A stretch of 64,000 nucleotides of DNA from Catellatospora coxensis (GTDB lineage Bacteria; Actinomycetota; Actinomycetes; Mycobacteriales; Micromonosporaceae): positions 1 to 64,000 of the forward strand of contig NZ_BONI01000021.1 of NCBI RefSeq assembly GCF_016862635.1, written 5' to 3'. Under the pieces are notes generated by a model that did no database searches, had not been told where the DNA came from, and saw only the letters and a list, made by a program, of their open reading frames with translations. The translations under genes were made by a program, and so were the position numbers. Within the stretch, counting starts at the first letter, position 1. Each line of letters starts with the position of its first letter. Of this stretch, positions 31,446 to 40,895 are shown piece after piece.

Positions 31446-31485
31446 AGAGGTAGGCCCCCGGAATCCTTCCGGCGGGCCTACCTCT
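31446..31485. terminator. Terminator closing the kduI operon
   Basis: AGAGGTAGGCCC (31446-31457) pairs perfectly with GGGCCTACCTCT (31474-31485); the inner CCGGAA/TTCCGG extends the stem. Confidence 0.85.
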
Positions 31486-31534
31486 GTATCGGTCGTCGCC
31501 TGAACGGGTGCGAATGATCGTGTATCAAGTTCTG

Positions 31535-31550
31535 GTTCGCATATATGAAC
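31535..31550. promoter_or_regulatory. GTTC-N8-GAAC operator upstream of the copper radical oxidase
   Basis: GTTCGCATATATGAAC has the same architecture as the sites before kduI and the tautomerase. CATATATGAAC (31540-31550) is also a perfect 11-base inverted repeat with 31565-31575. It lies 38 bases upstream of the -35 box. Confidence 0.6.
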
Positions 31551-31564
31551 TCCTAGAAACATGC

Positions 31565-31580
31565 GTTCATATATGTAGAC
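31565..31580. promoter_or_regulatory. Second, degenerate operator copy upstream of the copper radical oxidase
   Basis: GTTCATATATGTAGAC matches GTTC-N8-GAAC except for one base in the second half. Its first 11 bases mirror 31540-31550. The two sites are centred 30 bases apart, about three helix turns, so two dimers could bind on one face just upstream of the promoter. Confidence 0.5.
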
Positions 31581-31587
31581 CCAGTTC

Positions 31588-31617
31588 TTGACACGCCATT
31601 CACGAGTGTCTTACGTT
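31588..31617 (+). promoter_or_regulatory. Promoter of the ThuA-copper oxidase gene
   Basis: TTGACA (31588-31593) followed after 18 bases by TACGTT (31612-31617), matching TAnnnT. The operator pair ends seven bases before the -35 box. Confidence 0.6.
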
Positions 31618-31678
31618 CAGGCTCTTGCGGCGGTCTCCGTTCCCGCCGCCGCGCCCGCCGAACCTCAAGGGATCTCTG

Positions 31679-34600
31679 ATGAAAGTGCCCCGCAGGTCTG
31701 CCCGCTCTCACCTGTTCACCCACCTCGATCGACTGCTCGGCGGACTCTCCGGCCGAGCTGTCGCGACGTTCGCCGCGCTGACGCTGGCCGTCACCGGGTT
31801 GACCGTTCCCGCCGCCGCGCAGGCCGCGCCTGCCGACGACGGCCGGCTCAACATCCTGCTGTTCTACAAGTCCAATTTCCACGCCTCGCACGTGCAGGCG
31901 CGCGAGGCGGTGCGTGCCCTGGTCACCCAGCTCGGCACGCAGTACAACCAGCCGGTCGAGATCCAGGAGACCGAGGACCCCGCGGTCTTCAACACCGCCA
32001 ACCTCGCCGTCCGCGACGCGGTCGTCTTCGCGCAGACCGGTGGCGTGCTGTTCAACGCGTCCCAGCGCAGCGCGCTGGAGGCCTACATCCGCGGCGGCGG
32101 CGGCTTCATGGGCATGCACTACACCGGCTGGTCGGCCGGTGAGAGCGAGCACGACGTCAACCCGTTCTACGCCCGCCTCATCGGCGCCGCCTCCGAGGGC
32201 CACCCGGAGAACCCCGGCGTGCGGCCGGGCCGGGTGTTCGTGACGAACACCAGCCACCCGCTCACCCAGGGCGTGACGGCGAGCATCACCCGCAGCGACG
32301 AGTGGTACGACTGGGTCGTCAACCCGGCCCCGTGGGTGCGCACCCTCATCGAGGCCGACGAGTCCTCGTACGGCATGGGCCGGCAGGGCTCCATGCACCC
32401 GCTCACCTGGTGCCAGACGATCGACTCCGGCCGGTCCTGGTACACCTCCATGGGCCACGAGGGCACCGCGTACACCGAGGCGTACATGCGCGCCCAGATG
32501 AAGAACGGCCTGGCCTACGCCGCCAAGCTGCTGCCCGCGGACTGCTCGCCGCCGGTCAAGGACCAGGCCGGTTCCTGGAGCGGCGTCACCCCGTGGCCGC
32601 TGGTCCCGATCAACATGGCGCTGACCTCCGACGGCCGCGTGCAGTCGTTCGGCAGCGTCGGCGGCTGGGGCACCGACACCACGCCGTACGACTGGACCGG
32701 CAACGACTCGGTGACGCAGGGCGGCCAGATGGAGGTCGACGTCTGGGACCCCGCCCAGCCGCGCACCCTGGCGAACCTGCGCAACGGCATCCTGCCGAAC
32801 ACCACGTACACCGACCTGTTCTGCGCCATGCAGGTGCAGTCCCCGCACGACCACTCCACGATGACGGTCGGCGGTGACGACGGCATGGGCGGCAACTCGC
32901 CCAACGACGGCGCTATCGGTGTCACCAGCTACACCACCAACAACGGGCTGCAGAACGAAGCCCCGATGAACTTCCCCCGGTGGTACCCGACCGGCACCAC
33001 CATGCCCAACGGCGACGTCGTCGTCCAGGGCGGCAGCCTGACCGGCGGACCGGGCGGGCGCGGTGTGCTCACCCCGGAGATCTACACCCCGGAGCAGGGC
33101 TCGGGCTGGAAGAAGCTCGACGGCGCCCGGAGCCCGGCCGCGTACGGCGACGGCGGCTCCGACCACGCCGGCGCGGACGAGAACCGCTGGTGGTACCCGC
33201 GGGCGTTCGTGTCCCCGACCACCGGGACGCTGTTCAACATCACGGGCACCCAGATGTACGAGCTCAACCCGTACGGCAACAGCGGGACCGGCCAGCTGAC
33301 GCTGCGCGGCACCCTGCCGACCAACATCTCCAACCAGGGCACGAACGGCAACCCGGTCGGTGCCACCTCCACCGCGACGATGTTCCGCCCTGGCAAGATC
33401 CTGCAGGTCGGCGGCGGCTGGTGGGGCAACGGCGGCGGCCCCGACGGCGCCCGTGCCGGCTTCGTCGTCGACATCACCGGCGGCACCGCCAACCCGGTCG
33501 TCACGGCGACCCAGCCGATGAAGTACCAGCGCCACTGGGCGACCTCGACGCTGCTGCCCGACGGCCGCGTGCTGGTCACCGGCGGCGGCCGGGAGAACAA
33601 CGGCAACGGCGGGTACGTCACCAACCCCGAGATCTGGAACCCGGACACCGGGGGCTGGACCGAGGTCGTCATCCCGGGCGAGCGCGCCCGGCTCTACCAC
33701 TCCACGGCCCTGCTCCTGCCCGACGGCCGGGTGATGATCGGCGGCGGCGGCGCCCCCGGTCCGCGCAACTACACCGATGTGGAGTACTACTCCCCGTCGT
33801 ACCTGTTCGACGGCAACAACCCCGCTCCTCGCCCGGTGATCAACACCGCGCCGGCGAAGATCGGCTACAACGGCACCTTCCAGATCAGCGCGACGGGCAC
33901 GATCTCCAAGGTCGCGCTGATCCGCAACGGCTCGGTGACGCACGGGTTCAACAACGACCAGAACTTCCAGAACCTGGCGTTCAGCCAGTCCGGTGGGACG
34001 GTCACCGTCAACTCGCCGCTCAACGGCAACTACGCGCCGGCCGGTGCGTACATGCTGTTCGTCTTCGACGCCGCCGGCACCCCGTCGGTCGCGAAGATCG
34101 TCAAGATCGACCCCGCGGTCATCATGACGAACCTGAACCCGCGGGTGGTCGACCAGTTCGAGTACCCGCGCCTGCCCGCCGAGTGGCGCACCGACAACCC
34201 GCCCGCGACGGTCGACGTCGCCGCCGGCAACAGCCGGATGGTGCCGTGGACGGTCCAGAGCCAGGTCCAGCTGGTGCGCGGCAACGCCACCGGACAGGGC
34301 GGCCTCGGCTTCACCGGCTACCAGCTGTCCCTGGGCGCCTCGGGCAGTGTCAGGCGCACCGTCAGCGATCTCACCCCCGGTGCCACGTACCGGATATCGC
34401 TGCGCTACGCCCGCGACGCCCGGGCAGCCGGGACCGCCGCGGCGACGGCGACCCTGTCGATCGGCAGCCTGAGCACCACGCTCACCGCCACGACAGCGCT
34501 GCCGTCGACGGCCGCCTACGGCACCTACTCCGGCACCTTCACGGCCGCGACCGCCTCGCAGACGCTCACCCTGACCGGGACCGGCACCGGCCTGATGATC

Positions 34601-35977
34601 GACGACCTGGTGATCGTCGGCGACAACGCGCCGCCGCCCGCCACGGGCATCCCGGTGCGGTACGAGTTCGAGGAGGGCCAGGGCACCACGGCCGCCAACA
34701 CCGGTTCCGTCACCGGGGTGGGGTCGGCCGTCCTGACCGGGACCACCGGCTGGTCCGTCAACGGTGTCCTCGGCAAGGCGATCAACCTGCCCGGCGGCAG
34801 CAACACGAACGCGGTGGACCTGCCGGACAACCTGCTGCAGGGCGCGGCGAACTTCTCCACCGCCTTCTGGGTACGCCCCGACACGAAGTCCAACTGGACC
34901 GGCCTGTTCCACATCGGTGACGGACTCGGCTCCGCCGGGAGCTACTACCAGATCCAGATGCAGACCCAGGCCGGCGGCAGCACCGGACTCGCCGTCACCT
35001 TCAAGGGCAAGACCGGTCCCGAGGAGCGGGTCTTCGCCACCCCGGCGCAGGACGTGGCCGTCAACCAGTGGAGCCACGTGGCCTTCACCCGGTCGGGCTC
35101 GATCGGCACGCTGTACCTCAACGGCGTGGTGATCGCGACCCGGACCGACCTGACCGTCGGCATGACCGAGGTCGGTCCGACGGCCAACAACTGGCTGGGC
35201 CGCAACGGCTACGGCGACGCGCCGTTCGACGGTCTGATGGACGACGTGCGCCTGTACACGTCCACGCTGACCGCGGCGGACATCGCCAAGGTGTACAACG
35301 AAGGCGTCGCCGTCCGCTACACCTTCGACGAGAACACCGGCACCACCGCCGCCAACACGGGAACGAAGTCGTCGATCGGCACAGCCTCCTTCCTGGGCAC
35401 GACCGGCTGGAGCGCAGCCGGCCGGTACGGCAGCGCGGTCTCGCTGCCGGGCGGCGCCGCGAGCACGAACAACCACGTGAAGATGGCCGACAACATCGCG
35501 GCCGGACTGGACGAGCAGTTCACCGTGTCCTTCTGGGCGCGGCCGGACACGCTGCCGAGCTGGGTCCCACTGGTCCAGATCGGCAGCAGCACGGACACGT
35601 TCTTCCTGATGCAGTCGTCGACGAACGGCACGACCACCGGGTTCGGGGCCACGTTCAAGGCACCGGGGGTGGCCACGCAGGAACGGCTGCTGCTCGGTGC
35701 GGGCAGGGACCTGCCGCTCAACGAGTGGACGCACGTGGTGTTCACGATGAACGGGTCGACGGGGAAGATCTACTTCAACGGCGTCCTGCAGGCCACCCGC
35801 ACCGATTTCACCATCGGCATCGGTGACGTGGGCGTGGGCGGCACCACCACGGCCAACTTCATCGGAGGTACGAGCTGGGGGGATTCGAGGTTCGACGGAT
35901 TGATCGACGACTTCCGGCTGTACGGCTACGAACTCACCGCCGAGCAGGTGACGCAGCTGCACCAGGGTCGCCGGTGA
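31679..35977 (+). CDS. Secreted ThuA + copper radical oxidase fusion with two LamG domains
   Basis: A 1432-residue exported protein. After the signal (ending AAAQAA) residues 54-288 are a ThuA-like domain. Residues about 300-700 form a galactose oxidase/glyoxal oxidase kelch propeller and 717-812 its E-set domain. The expected copper-radical residues are visible: Cys382 (TDLFCAMQ) and Tyr436 (PRWYPT) for the Tyr-Cys cofactor, Tyr673-His674 (RLYHST) and His755 (THGFNND). A CBM-like sandwich (818-983) and two LamG domains (992-1207, 1212-1431) follow. It should oxidise alcohol or aldehyde groups of sugars with O2, giving H2O2. ATG 31679 follows AAGGGA. Own promoter, operators and terminator. 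Confidence 0.9.
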   Translation: MKVPRRSARSHLFTHLDRLLGGLSGRAVATFAALTLAVTGLTVPAAAQAAPADDGRLNILLFYKSNFHASHVQAREAVRALVTQLGTQYNQPVEIQETEDPAVFNTANLAVRDAVVFAQTGGVLFNASQRSALEAYIRGGGGFMGMHYTGWSAGESEHDVNPFYARLIGAASEGHPENPGVRPGRVFVTNTSHPLTQGVTASITRSDEWYDWVVNPAPWVRTLIEADESSYGMGRQGSMHPLTWCQTIDSGRSWYTSMGHEGTAYTEAYMRAQMKNGLAYAAKLLPADCSPPVKDQAGSWSGVTPWPLVPINMALTSDGRVQSFGSVGGWGTDTTPYDWTGNDSVTQGGQMEVDVWDPAQPRTLANLRNGILPNTTYTDLFCAMQVQSPHDHSTMTVGGDDGMGGNSPNDGAIGVTSYTTNNGLQNEAPMNFPRWYPTGTTMPNGDVVVQGGSLTGGPGGRGVLTPEIYTPEQGSGWKKLDGARSPAAYGDGGSDHAGADENRWWYPRAFVSPTTGTLFNITGTQMYELNPYGNSGTGQLTLRGTLPTNISNQGTNGNPVGATSTATMFRPGKILQVGGGWWGNGGGPDGARAGFVVDITGGTANPVVTATQPMKYQRHWATSTLLPDGRVLVTGGGRENNGNGGYVTNPEIWNPDTGGWTEVVIPGERARLYHSTALLLPDGRVMIGGGGAPGPRNYTDVEYYSPSYLFDGNNPAPRPVINTAPAKIGYNGTFQISATGTISKVALIRNGSVTHGFNNDQNFQNLAFSQSGGTVTVNSPLNGNYAPAGAYMLFVFDAAGTPSVAKIVKIDPAVIMTNLNPRVVDQFEYPRLPAEWRTDNPPATVDVAAGNSRMVPWTVQSQVQLVRGNATGQGGLGFTGYQLSLGASGSVRRTVSDLTPGATYRISLRYARDARAAGTAAATATLSIGSLSTTLTATTALPSTAAYGTYSGTFTAATASQTLTLTGTGTGLMIDDLVIVGDNAPPPATGIPVRYEFEEGQGTTAANTGSVTGVGSAVLTGTTGWSVNGVLGKAINLPGGSNTNAVDLPDNLLQGAANFSTAFWVRPDTKSNWTGLFHIGDGLGSAGSYYQIQMQTQAGGSTGLAVTFKGKTGPEERVFATPAQDVAVNQWSHVAFTRSGSIGTLYLNGVVIATRTDLTVGMTEVGPTANNWLGRNGYGDAPFDGLMDDVRLYTSTLTAADIAKVYNEGVAVRYTFDENTGTTAANTGTKSSIGTASFLGTTGWSAAGRYGSAVSLPGGAASTNNHVKMADNIAAGLDEQFTVSFWARPDTLPSWVPLVQIGSSTDTFFLMQSSTNGTTTGFGATFKAPGVATQERLLLGAGRDLPLNEWTHVVFTMNGSTGKIYFNGVLQATRTDFTIGIGDVGVGGTTTANFIGGTSWGDSRFDGLIDDFRLYGYELTAEQVTQLHQGRR

Positions 35978-36010
35978 TCGCGCCGACGCCAGGTCGCGGA
36001 TGACATGACG

Positions 36011-36044
36011 AAGTGGACCCCGGGAGGATTCCCGGGGTCCACTT
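36011..36044. terminator. Hairpin after the copper radical oxidase gene
   Basis: AAGTGGACCCCGGG and CCCGGGGTCCACTT pair perfectly over 14 bases around a six-base loop, between convergent genes. Confidence 0.88.
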
Positions 36045-36130
36045 CTGTGCGGAACATGCTTCGGGGGCCGCCCCGGGTGTGTCACGAGGATCCGCCGGCC
36101 GTCCTCCGCCAGGGTCGGCGCTGAAAGCCG

Positions 36131-37087
36131 TCACTCGTATCCCATGGCCGGGATGATCGTGTCGAATGCTTCCTCGATGTGGCGGCGGGTTTCCTCGTCG
36201 AACTGGTCGTTGCGGTGCGCCAGCTGCTGCGACTGGAACGTCGAAGGGGTGGCGAAATCGTCGACGCCGAGCCGTTCGAACAGGGCTCGGCGCCGGCCGG
36301 GCCAGTCGGCGGCGAGGTCCTCCGCCCTCACCTCGATGTATCGCCTGCCGGCCAGGTCGGCCCCGCCCTTCCAGGTGAGCCATCGGTGGTAGACCGGCTT
36401 CAGGTAGACGAGCGCGTCGTCGACGGTGGACGGCGCCCACGGCTGGGCCAGGTGGGATGCGAGCACCGAGACCGGGTGGCGCTTGATGTGCACGATGGTC
36501 GCTTCCGGGAACAGCTCCCAGAGGAAGTCCATGGCCAGCAGGTTGAACGGTGTCTTCTCGCACCAGATCGGCTTGCCCGCGTCGGCGGCCGCTCCGCCGA
36601 ACAGGGTGTCGACCAGGCCGCGCAGGATGGCGAGCAACTCGCCCCGGTCGCTGAAGTACCGGGGAACCACCCGCCGTCGGCCCACCGGCTCGAACGCCCC
36701 GGCAGGCCGGTCGGCGTCCGCGAAGCCGTCCGCGGGTGCGGGCTCGACGAAGGTGCACGCGATCAGCTGCTGCCAGAGCTGTTGCACCGCGTTCCGGTAG
36801 CGCTGCCGGCCGACGAGTTCGGGAACCGTCTTGCCGCGATCGTCGCGCCGGCCGGGCAACCGTACGGTGAGCAGCTCACTCAGCCGGTGCAGAGCGTCCT
36901 CACCGACGTGCGGGTCATATCGCTCGGTGAGCGCGGCGGCCAGGTCCCGCAGGCCGCCCGGGTCGACGATGAACTTCGTCTCCATGGGTATTCGATGGAT
37001 CAGCGGATGTTCGCCGATGACGTCGGCGATCCGTGAGGTTCCCGAACGACCGGTTCCGGCCACGAAGACCGGTGCGGGGGAGAGCAT
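36131..37087 (-). CDS. PAPS-dependent sulfotransferase family protein
   Basis: A 318-residue cytoplasmic sulfotransferase (Sulfotransfer_3 type). The 5'-phosphosulfate loop is VAGTGRSGTSRIADV at residues 9-23, and the 3'-phosphate segment VHIKRHPVSVLASHL is near residue 200, with CEKTPFNLLAMD between. The acceptor is unknown and may be a sugar, lipid or metabolite. It is convergent with the oxidase gene and monocistronic, since the 279 bases upstream hold a palindromic repeat and then the end of the copper ATPase gene. Confidence 0.88.
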   Translation of the reverse strand: MLSPAPVFVAGTGRSGTSRIADVIGEHPLIHRIPMETKFIVDPGGLRDLAAALTERYDPHVGEDALHRLSELLTVRLPGRRDDRGKTVPELVGRQRYRNAVQQLWQQLIACTFVEPAPADGFADADRPAGAFEPVGRRRVVPRYFSDRGELLAILRGLVDTLFGGAAADAGKPIWCEKTPFNLLAMDFLWELFPEATIVHIKRHPVSVLASHLAQPWAPSTVDDALVYLKPVYHRWLTWKGGADLAGRRYIEVRAEDLAADWPGRRRALFERLGVDDFATPSTFQSQQLAHRNDQFDEETRRHIEEAFDTIIPAMGYE

Positions 37088-37142
37088 GGCGAGCAGTCAA
37101 ACTCCCTGCTCGGCGCTCGGGCAAGCCATTTATCTCCCGCGA

Positions 37143-37199
37143 TGATCATGAACTTGTGGCGACGAAACGCCGACGAGCCGTGCCATAAGTTCATGATCA
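37143..37199. repeat. Long imperfect palindrome (REP-like intergenic element)
   Basis: TGATCATGAACTTGTGGC (37143-37160) pairs with GCCATAAGTTCATGATCA (37182-37199) with a single mismatch over 18 bases; the 21-base centre contains GACGAAACGCCGACGAGCC. The AT-rich arms differ from the surrounding GC-rich DNA. It lies 168 bases after the copper ATPase stop on the minus strand and could act as a transcript end, but it looks like a dispersed intergenic repeat. The rest of the 37088-37366 gap shows nothing else. Confidence 0.7.
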
Positions 37200-37366
37200 A
37201 CGCGGAGGTGGCTCGTCGGGGGTGTCAGCCGGGGGCGGCTTGGGCTGGGTCGCCCGGGTCCACGGGGGCAGGACGAGTCGTGTGGAGCCGCCGGTCGGCG
37301 ACCGAAGCCGGGCCGTTCCCGCCGGTGGCGGCGCCAGTGTCGGGCGACGCCACCGGGTCGGGACCG

Positions 37367-39616
37367 TCAGTTGCCGGTGACGGTGCGGAAGCCGCGCAGG
37401 CGCAGGCTGTTGGAGACCACGAACACCGACGACAGCGCCATCGCCGCACCCGCGATCATCGGGTTGAGCAGCCCCAGCGCCGCCAGGGGCAGGGCCGCCA
37501 CGTTGTAGGCGAAGGCCCAGAACAGGTTCGTCTTGATGGTGGACAGGGTCCGCCGGGACAGCCGGATCGCGTCGACCGCCGCGAGCAGGTCTCCGCGTAC
37601 CAGGGTGAGGTCGGCTGCCTCGATCGCGGCGTCGGTGCCGGTGCCCATGGCCAGGCCCAGATCCGCCTGGGCCAGGCCGGCGGCGTCGTTGACCCCGTCG
37701 CCGACCATCGCGACGACCTTGCCCTGCTCCTGCAGGCGTCTGACGACGTCGACCTTGCCCGACGGCAGGACCTCGGCGACGACCTCGGTGATGCCGACCT
37801 CGGCGGCGATGGCGTGCGCGACCGTGCTGTTGTCGCCGGTGAGCAGCACCGGCGTCAGCCCGAGTGCCCGCAGGCCTTCGATCGCCGCGGCGCTGGTCGG
37901 CTTGACCACGTCCGCGACGGCGAACACCGCCCGCGCCTGCCCGTCCCAGCCGGCCAGCACCGCGGTGCGCCCGGCCTCCTCGGCGGCCTGCCTGGCCGCG
38001 TCGAGCTCGGCCGGCACCCGCAGGCCGTGCTCGGCCAGCAGCGCGGCCCGGCCCACCACGACCGCCGTGCCGTCGACGACGCCGGTCACGCCGAGCCCCT
38101 GCGTGTTGGCGAACCCGGTGACGGCGGGCAGGTCGCCGTCCTCGGCGGCGGCCGCGGCGATCGCCTGGGCGATCGGGTGCTCGGAGGCGGCCTCGGCGGC
38201 GCCGGCCAGCCGCAGTGCTTCCTGCTGACCGACGCCTCCGGCGGTGACCAGGTCGACCAGTGTCATCCGGCCGGTGGTGACGGTGCCGGTCTTGTCCAGC
38301 ACCACGGTGTCGACCTTGCGCGTCGACTCGAGGACCTCCGGGCCCTTGATGAGAATGCCCAGCTGGGCGCCGCGTCCGGTGCCGACCAGCAGCGCGGTCG
38401 GCGTGGCCAGCCCGAGCGCGCACGGGCACGCGATGATCAGCACCGCGACCGCGGCGGTGAACGCCGCCGCGACACCGTTGCCGGTGCCGAGCCAGAATCC
38501 GAGCGTCGCCACGGCCAGGGCGATGACGATCGGCACGAACACCGCCGAGATCCGGTCGGCCAGCCGCTGTACGGCGGCCTTTCCGGTCTGGGCCTGCTCG
38601 ACCAGGCGCGCCATCTGCGCCAGCTGCGTGTCCGCGCCGACCCGGGTGGCGCGGACGACCAGCCGGCCGCCGACGTTGACCGTGGCGCCCACGACGGCGT
38701 CTCCGGCGCCCACCTCGACCGGCACGGACTCGCCGGTCAGCATCGACGCGTCCACGGCCGACGCGCCGTCGTCGACGACGCCGTCGGTGGCGATCTTCTC
38801 CCCGGGACGGACCACGAACAGGTCGCCGACCACCAGCTGCCCGGTCGGGATGCGCTGCTCGCGGCCGTCGCGCAGTACGGTGACGTCCTTGGCGCCCAGC
38901 TCCAGCAGCGCCCGCAGGGCCGCGCCGGCGCGGCGCTTGGACCGCGCCTCGAAGAACCGGCCCGCCAGGATGAACACGGTGACCGCGGCGGCGACCTCGA
39001 GGTAGATGTTGCCCGCTCCGTCGGAGCGCGAGATCGACAGCGTGAACGGGTGCGTCATCCCGGGCTCCCCGGCGGTGCCGAAGAACAGCGCCCACAGCGA
39101 CCACCCGAACGCGGCCAGGGTGCCGACCGAGATCAGGGTGTCCATCGTCGCGGCACCGTGGCGCAGGTTCGTCCAGGCGGCGCGGTGGAACGGCGCGCCG
39201 CCGTACGCGACGACCGGAGCGGCCAGCATCAGCGACAGCCACTGCCAGTTGGTGAACTGCCAGGCCGGGACCATGGCCAGGACGACGACGGGCACCGCGA
39301 GCACCAGCGACGTCCACAGGCGGCGGCGCAGGCCCGCCAGCTCGTCGACCGGCTCCGCGCCGGTCTCCGGCTCGGCGACGGGAACGGCCGCGGTGTAGCC
39401 GGTGGCCTCGACGGTGGCGATCAGGTCGTCGGTGGAGACGGTCTCCGGGAAGCTGACCGACGCCTTCTCGGTGGCGTAGTTGACCGTCGCGGTGACCCCG
39501 TCCATGCGGTTGAGCTTCTTCTCGATCCGGGCGGCGCACGACGCGCAGGTCATGCCGCCGATCGCCAGCTCGACCTGCTGCGTCGCCAGGACCAGGGGCT
39601 TGCTGTCGGTGCTCAT
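37367..39616 (-). CDS. copA: Cu(I)-exporting P1B-1 ATPase
   Basis: A 749-residue P-type ATPase. One N-terminal metal-binding domain has [17 protein letters not shown]; the membrane motif is [12 protein letters not shown] (CPC, copper type). [10 protein letters not shown] carries the phosphorylated Asp, [10 protein letters not shown] is the actuator loop, and [16 protein letters not shown] is the hinge. TM7 and TM8 hold [14 protein letters not shown] and [16 protein letters not shown], as in copper pumps. It exports Cu(I) from the cytoplasm. ATG 39616 shares a base with the stop of the preceding gene; it is last in the copZ operon under CsoR boxes. Confidence 0.94.
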   Translation of the reverse strand: MSTDSKPLVLATQQVELAIGGMTCASCAARIEKKLNRMDGVTATVNYATEKASVSFPETVSTDDLIATVEATGYTAAVPVAEPETGAEPVDELAGLRRRLWTSLVLAVPVVVLAMVPAWQFTNWQWLSLMLAAPVVAYGGAPFHRAAWTNLRHGAATMDTLISVGTLAAFGWSLWALFFGTAGEPGMTHPFTLSISRSDGAGNIYLEVAAAVTVFILAGRFFEARSKRRAGAALRALLELGAKDVTVLRDGREQRIPTGQLVVGDLFVVRPGEKIATDGVVDDGASAVDASMLTGESVPVEVGAGDAVVGATVNVGGRLVVRATRVGADTQLAQMARLVEQAQTGKAAVQRLADRISAVFVPIVIALAVATLGFWLGTGNGVAAAFTAAVAVLIIACPCALGLATPTALLVGTGRGAQLGILIKGPEVLESTRKVDTVVLDKTGTVTTGRMTLVDLVTAGGVGQQEALRLAGAAEAASEHPIAQAIAAAAAEDGDLPAVTGFANTQGLGVTGVVDGTAVVVGRAALLAEHGLRVPAELDAARQAAEEAGRTAVLAGWDGQARAVFAVADVVKPTSAAAIEGLRALGLTPVLLTGDNSTVAHAIAAEVGITEVVAEVLPSGKVDVVRRLQEQGKVVAMVGDGVNDAAGLAQADLGLAMGTGTDAAIEAADLTLVRGDLLAAVDAIRLSRRTLSTIKTNLFWAFAYNVAALPLAALGLLNPMIAGAAMALSSVFVVSNSLRLRGFRTVTGN

Positions 39617-40575
39617 CAGTGCCCTCCGTGGGCGTGGGTGGGGCTCGGCGCCGGCGCCACGGTCGGCGCGGCCGGTGCCGCCGGTCCGGCCACGGCGGTG
39701 AACGCCGCGGTACGTACGACGCCGTTGTGCTGGAAGTCCAGGAACAGCCGGTAAGCGCCGGCCGACGGCACCTCGGCGTGGAAAACGATCTGCGGCCCGG
39801 CGGAGGTGCGGCCGTCGCCGGGGTTGCCGTCAGGATGCACGTGCAGGTAGGCCAGGTCGCCGTCGCGCAGCGCGACCAGGTGCCCGTAGGCGGCCAGGTA
39901 CGGCTGCAGGTCGGTGACCGGCTTGCCGTCCCTGGCCACGGTGAGGGTCAGCTTCGACGACGTGCCGGGGACCAGGTCGCCGCCGAGGGTCACGGTGTAT
40001 CCGTCGACGGTGGCGGTACGGGCGGCGGCCGGCAGCGCTGCCGGCTGGTACGCGCCCGGTGCGGGCAGGTCCACGCCGAGGGTCAGGCCCTGGTCGCGTC
40101 CGGCGGGCCGGAAGTCGGCGAACAGCCGGTACTGCCCGGCCCCGGCGCCGGCCCGCATCGGGATCTCCCACACGCCGCCCGCGCCGAGGACGGGGTGGAC
40201 GTGCTGGAACCCGGCCAGGTCCCGGCGGACCACGATCAGGTGCAGGTCCTTGTCGTGGGTGGGGGCGTACGCGGTGACCGGCGTCCCGTCGGGTCCGAGG
40301 ATCCGGAACCGCAGCGGCTGCGGCTGCGCGGTCGACAGCTGCGTCGACAGCGGCTGCAGGCGGTAGCCGTCCTGGGCGACCTGCAGCCCGCCGGGAACCT
40401 CGACCGGGCCGGTCCGCGCGGTGGGGGTGGTGTGCTCGCCGCCGTGGGCGGTGCTCTGGTGCCCGGCGGGAGCGGCGGCGGGGGCGGGGCCGGCCACGTG
40501 GCCGGCCCCGTATGACGCTGCGAACACCGCGGCCAGCCCGAGCCCGAACAGGCTCAGCTTGAGCGGGGTGTTCAT
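39616..40575 (-). CDS. Exported His-rich copper-operon protein
   Basis: A 319-residue protein with a signal or anchor ([19 protein letters not shown]) and no cytoplasmic domain. The outer part has repeated beta-sandwich segments containing paired His: [28 protein letters not shown] and a His-rich C-terminus (HAHGGH). The two similar halves (about 80-180 and 185-290) suggest an internal duplication. Proteins like this are common between copZ and copA in actinomycetes; copper binding outside the membrane is likely but not proven. It overlaps copZ by four bases and copA by one. Confidence 0.8.
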   Translation of the reverse strand: MNTPLKLSLFGLGLAAVFAASYGAGHVAGPAPAAAPAGHQSTAHGGEHTTPTARTGPVEVPGGLQVAQDGYRLQPLSTQLSTAQPQPLRFRILGPDGTPVTAYAPTHDKDLHLIVVRRDLAGFQHVHPVLGAGGVWEIPMRAGAGAGQYRLFADFRPAGRDQGLTLGVDLPAPGAYQPAALPAAARTATVDGYTVTLGGDLVPGTSSKLTLTVARDGKPVTDLQPYLAAYGHLVALRDGDLAYLHVHPDGNPGDGRTSAGPQIVFHAEVPSAGAYRLFLDFQHNGVVRTAAFTAVAGPAAPAAPTVAPAPSPTHAHGGH

Positions 40576-40784
40576 GACCGTGCTCCCACCAGTTCGTAGC
40601 CGGCCTCGTCGACGGCCGCAGCGACCGCGGCCTCGTCGAGGGCGCCGGCGCTGGACACGGTGACCGCGCCGCCGGCCAGGTCGACCCGCACACCGGTCAC
40701 CCCGTCGAGCTTGCCGATCTCGGTGCTGACCGAGTTGACGCAGTGCCCGCAGGTCATGCCCTTGACGGTGTATACGGTCTCCAT
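40572..40784 (-). CDS. copZ: Copper chaperone CopZ (HMA domain)
   Basis: A 70-residue heavy-metal-associated domain with the copper site GMTCGHCVNSV. It carries Cu(I) to CopA or to CsoR in the cytoplasm. It is the first gene of the copZ-(His-rich protein)-copA operon and lies directly downstream of the CsoR box at 40804-40820. The ribosome site GAGGGA precedes ATG 40784. Confidence 0.92.
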   Translation of the reverse strand: METVYTVKGMTCGHCVNSVSTEIGKLDGVTGVRVDLAGGAVTVSSAGALDEAAVAAAVDEAGYELVGARS

Positions 40785-40803
40785 CGCGATCCCTCCTCAG
40801 ACT

Positions 40804-40820
40804 ATACCCCTGTGGGGTAT
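40804..40820. promoter_or_regulatory. CsoR operator before copZ
   Basis: ATACCCC-TGT-GGGGTAT is a perfect palindrome of the known CsoR G-tract type, 20 bases before the copZ start. Confidence 0.85.
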
Positions 40821-40836
40821 CTGAGCCGACCGTAAC

Positions 40837-40853
40837 ATACCCCCGGGGGGTTT
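40837..40853. promoter_or_regulatory. Second CsoR-like operator before copZ
   Basis: ATACCCCCGGGGGGTTT is a slightly degenerate palindrome 16 bases from the first one, in the gap between csoR and copZ. Confidence 0.7.
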
Positions 40854-40895
40854 GTGTATCGGAGGGAGATGCCGCGCGTCACATCGGGGGCGGCG

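Noticed and set aside
31553-36085. 1510-codon open frame antisense to the copper radical oxidase gene
   Set aside because: It is His/Arg/Gly-rich with no domain pattern, and the opposite strand encodes clear ThuA, oxidase and LamG domains. Long antisense frames are usual in very GC-rich coding DNA.
37142-39754. 870-codon open frame on the plus strand across copA
   Set aside because: Its composition is low-complexity Gly/Arg/Gln/His and it is a shadow of the CopA ATPase on the minus strand.
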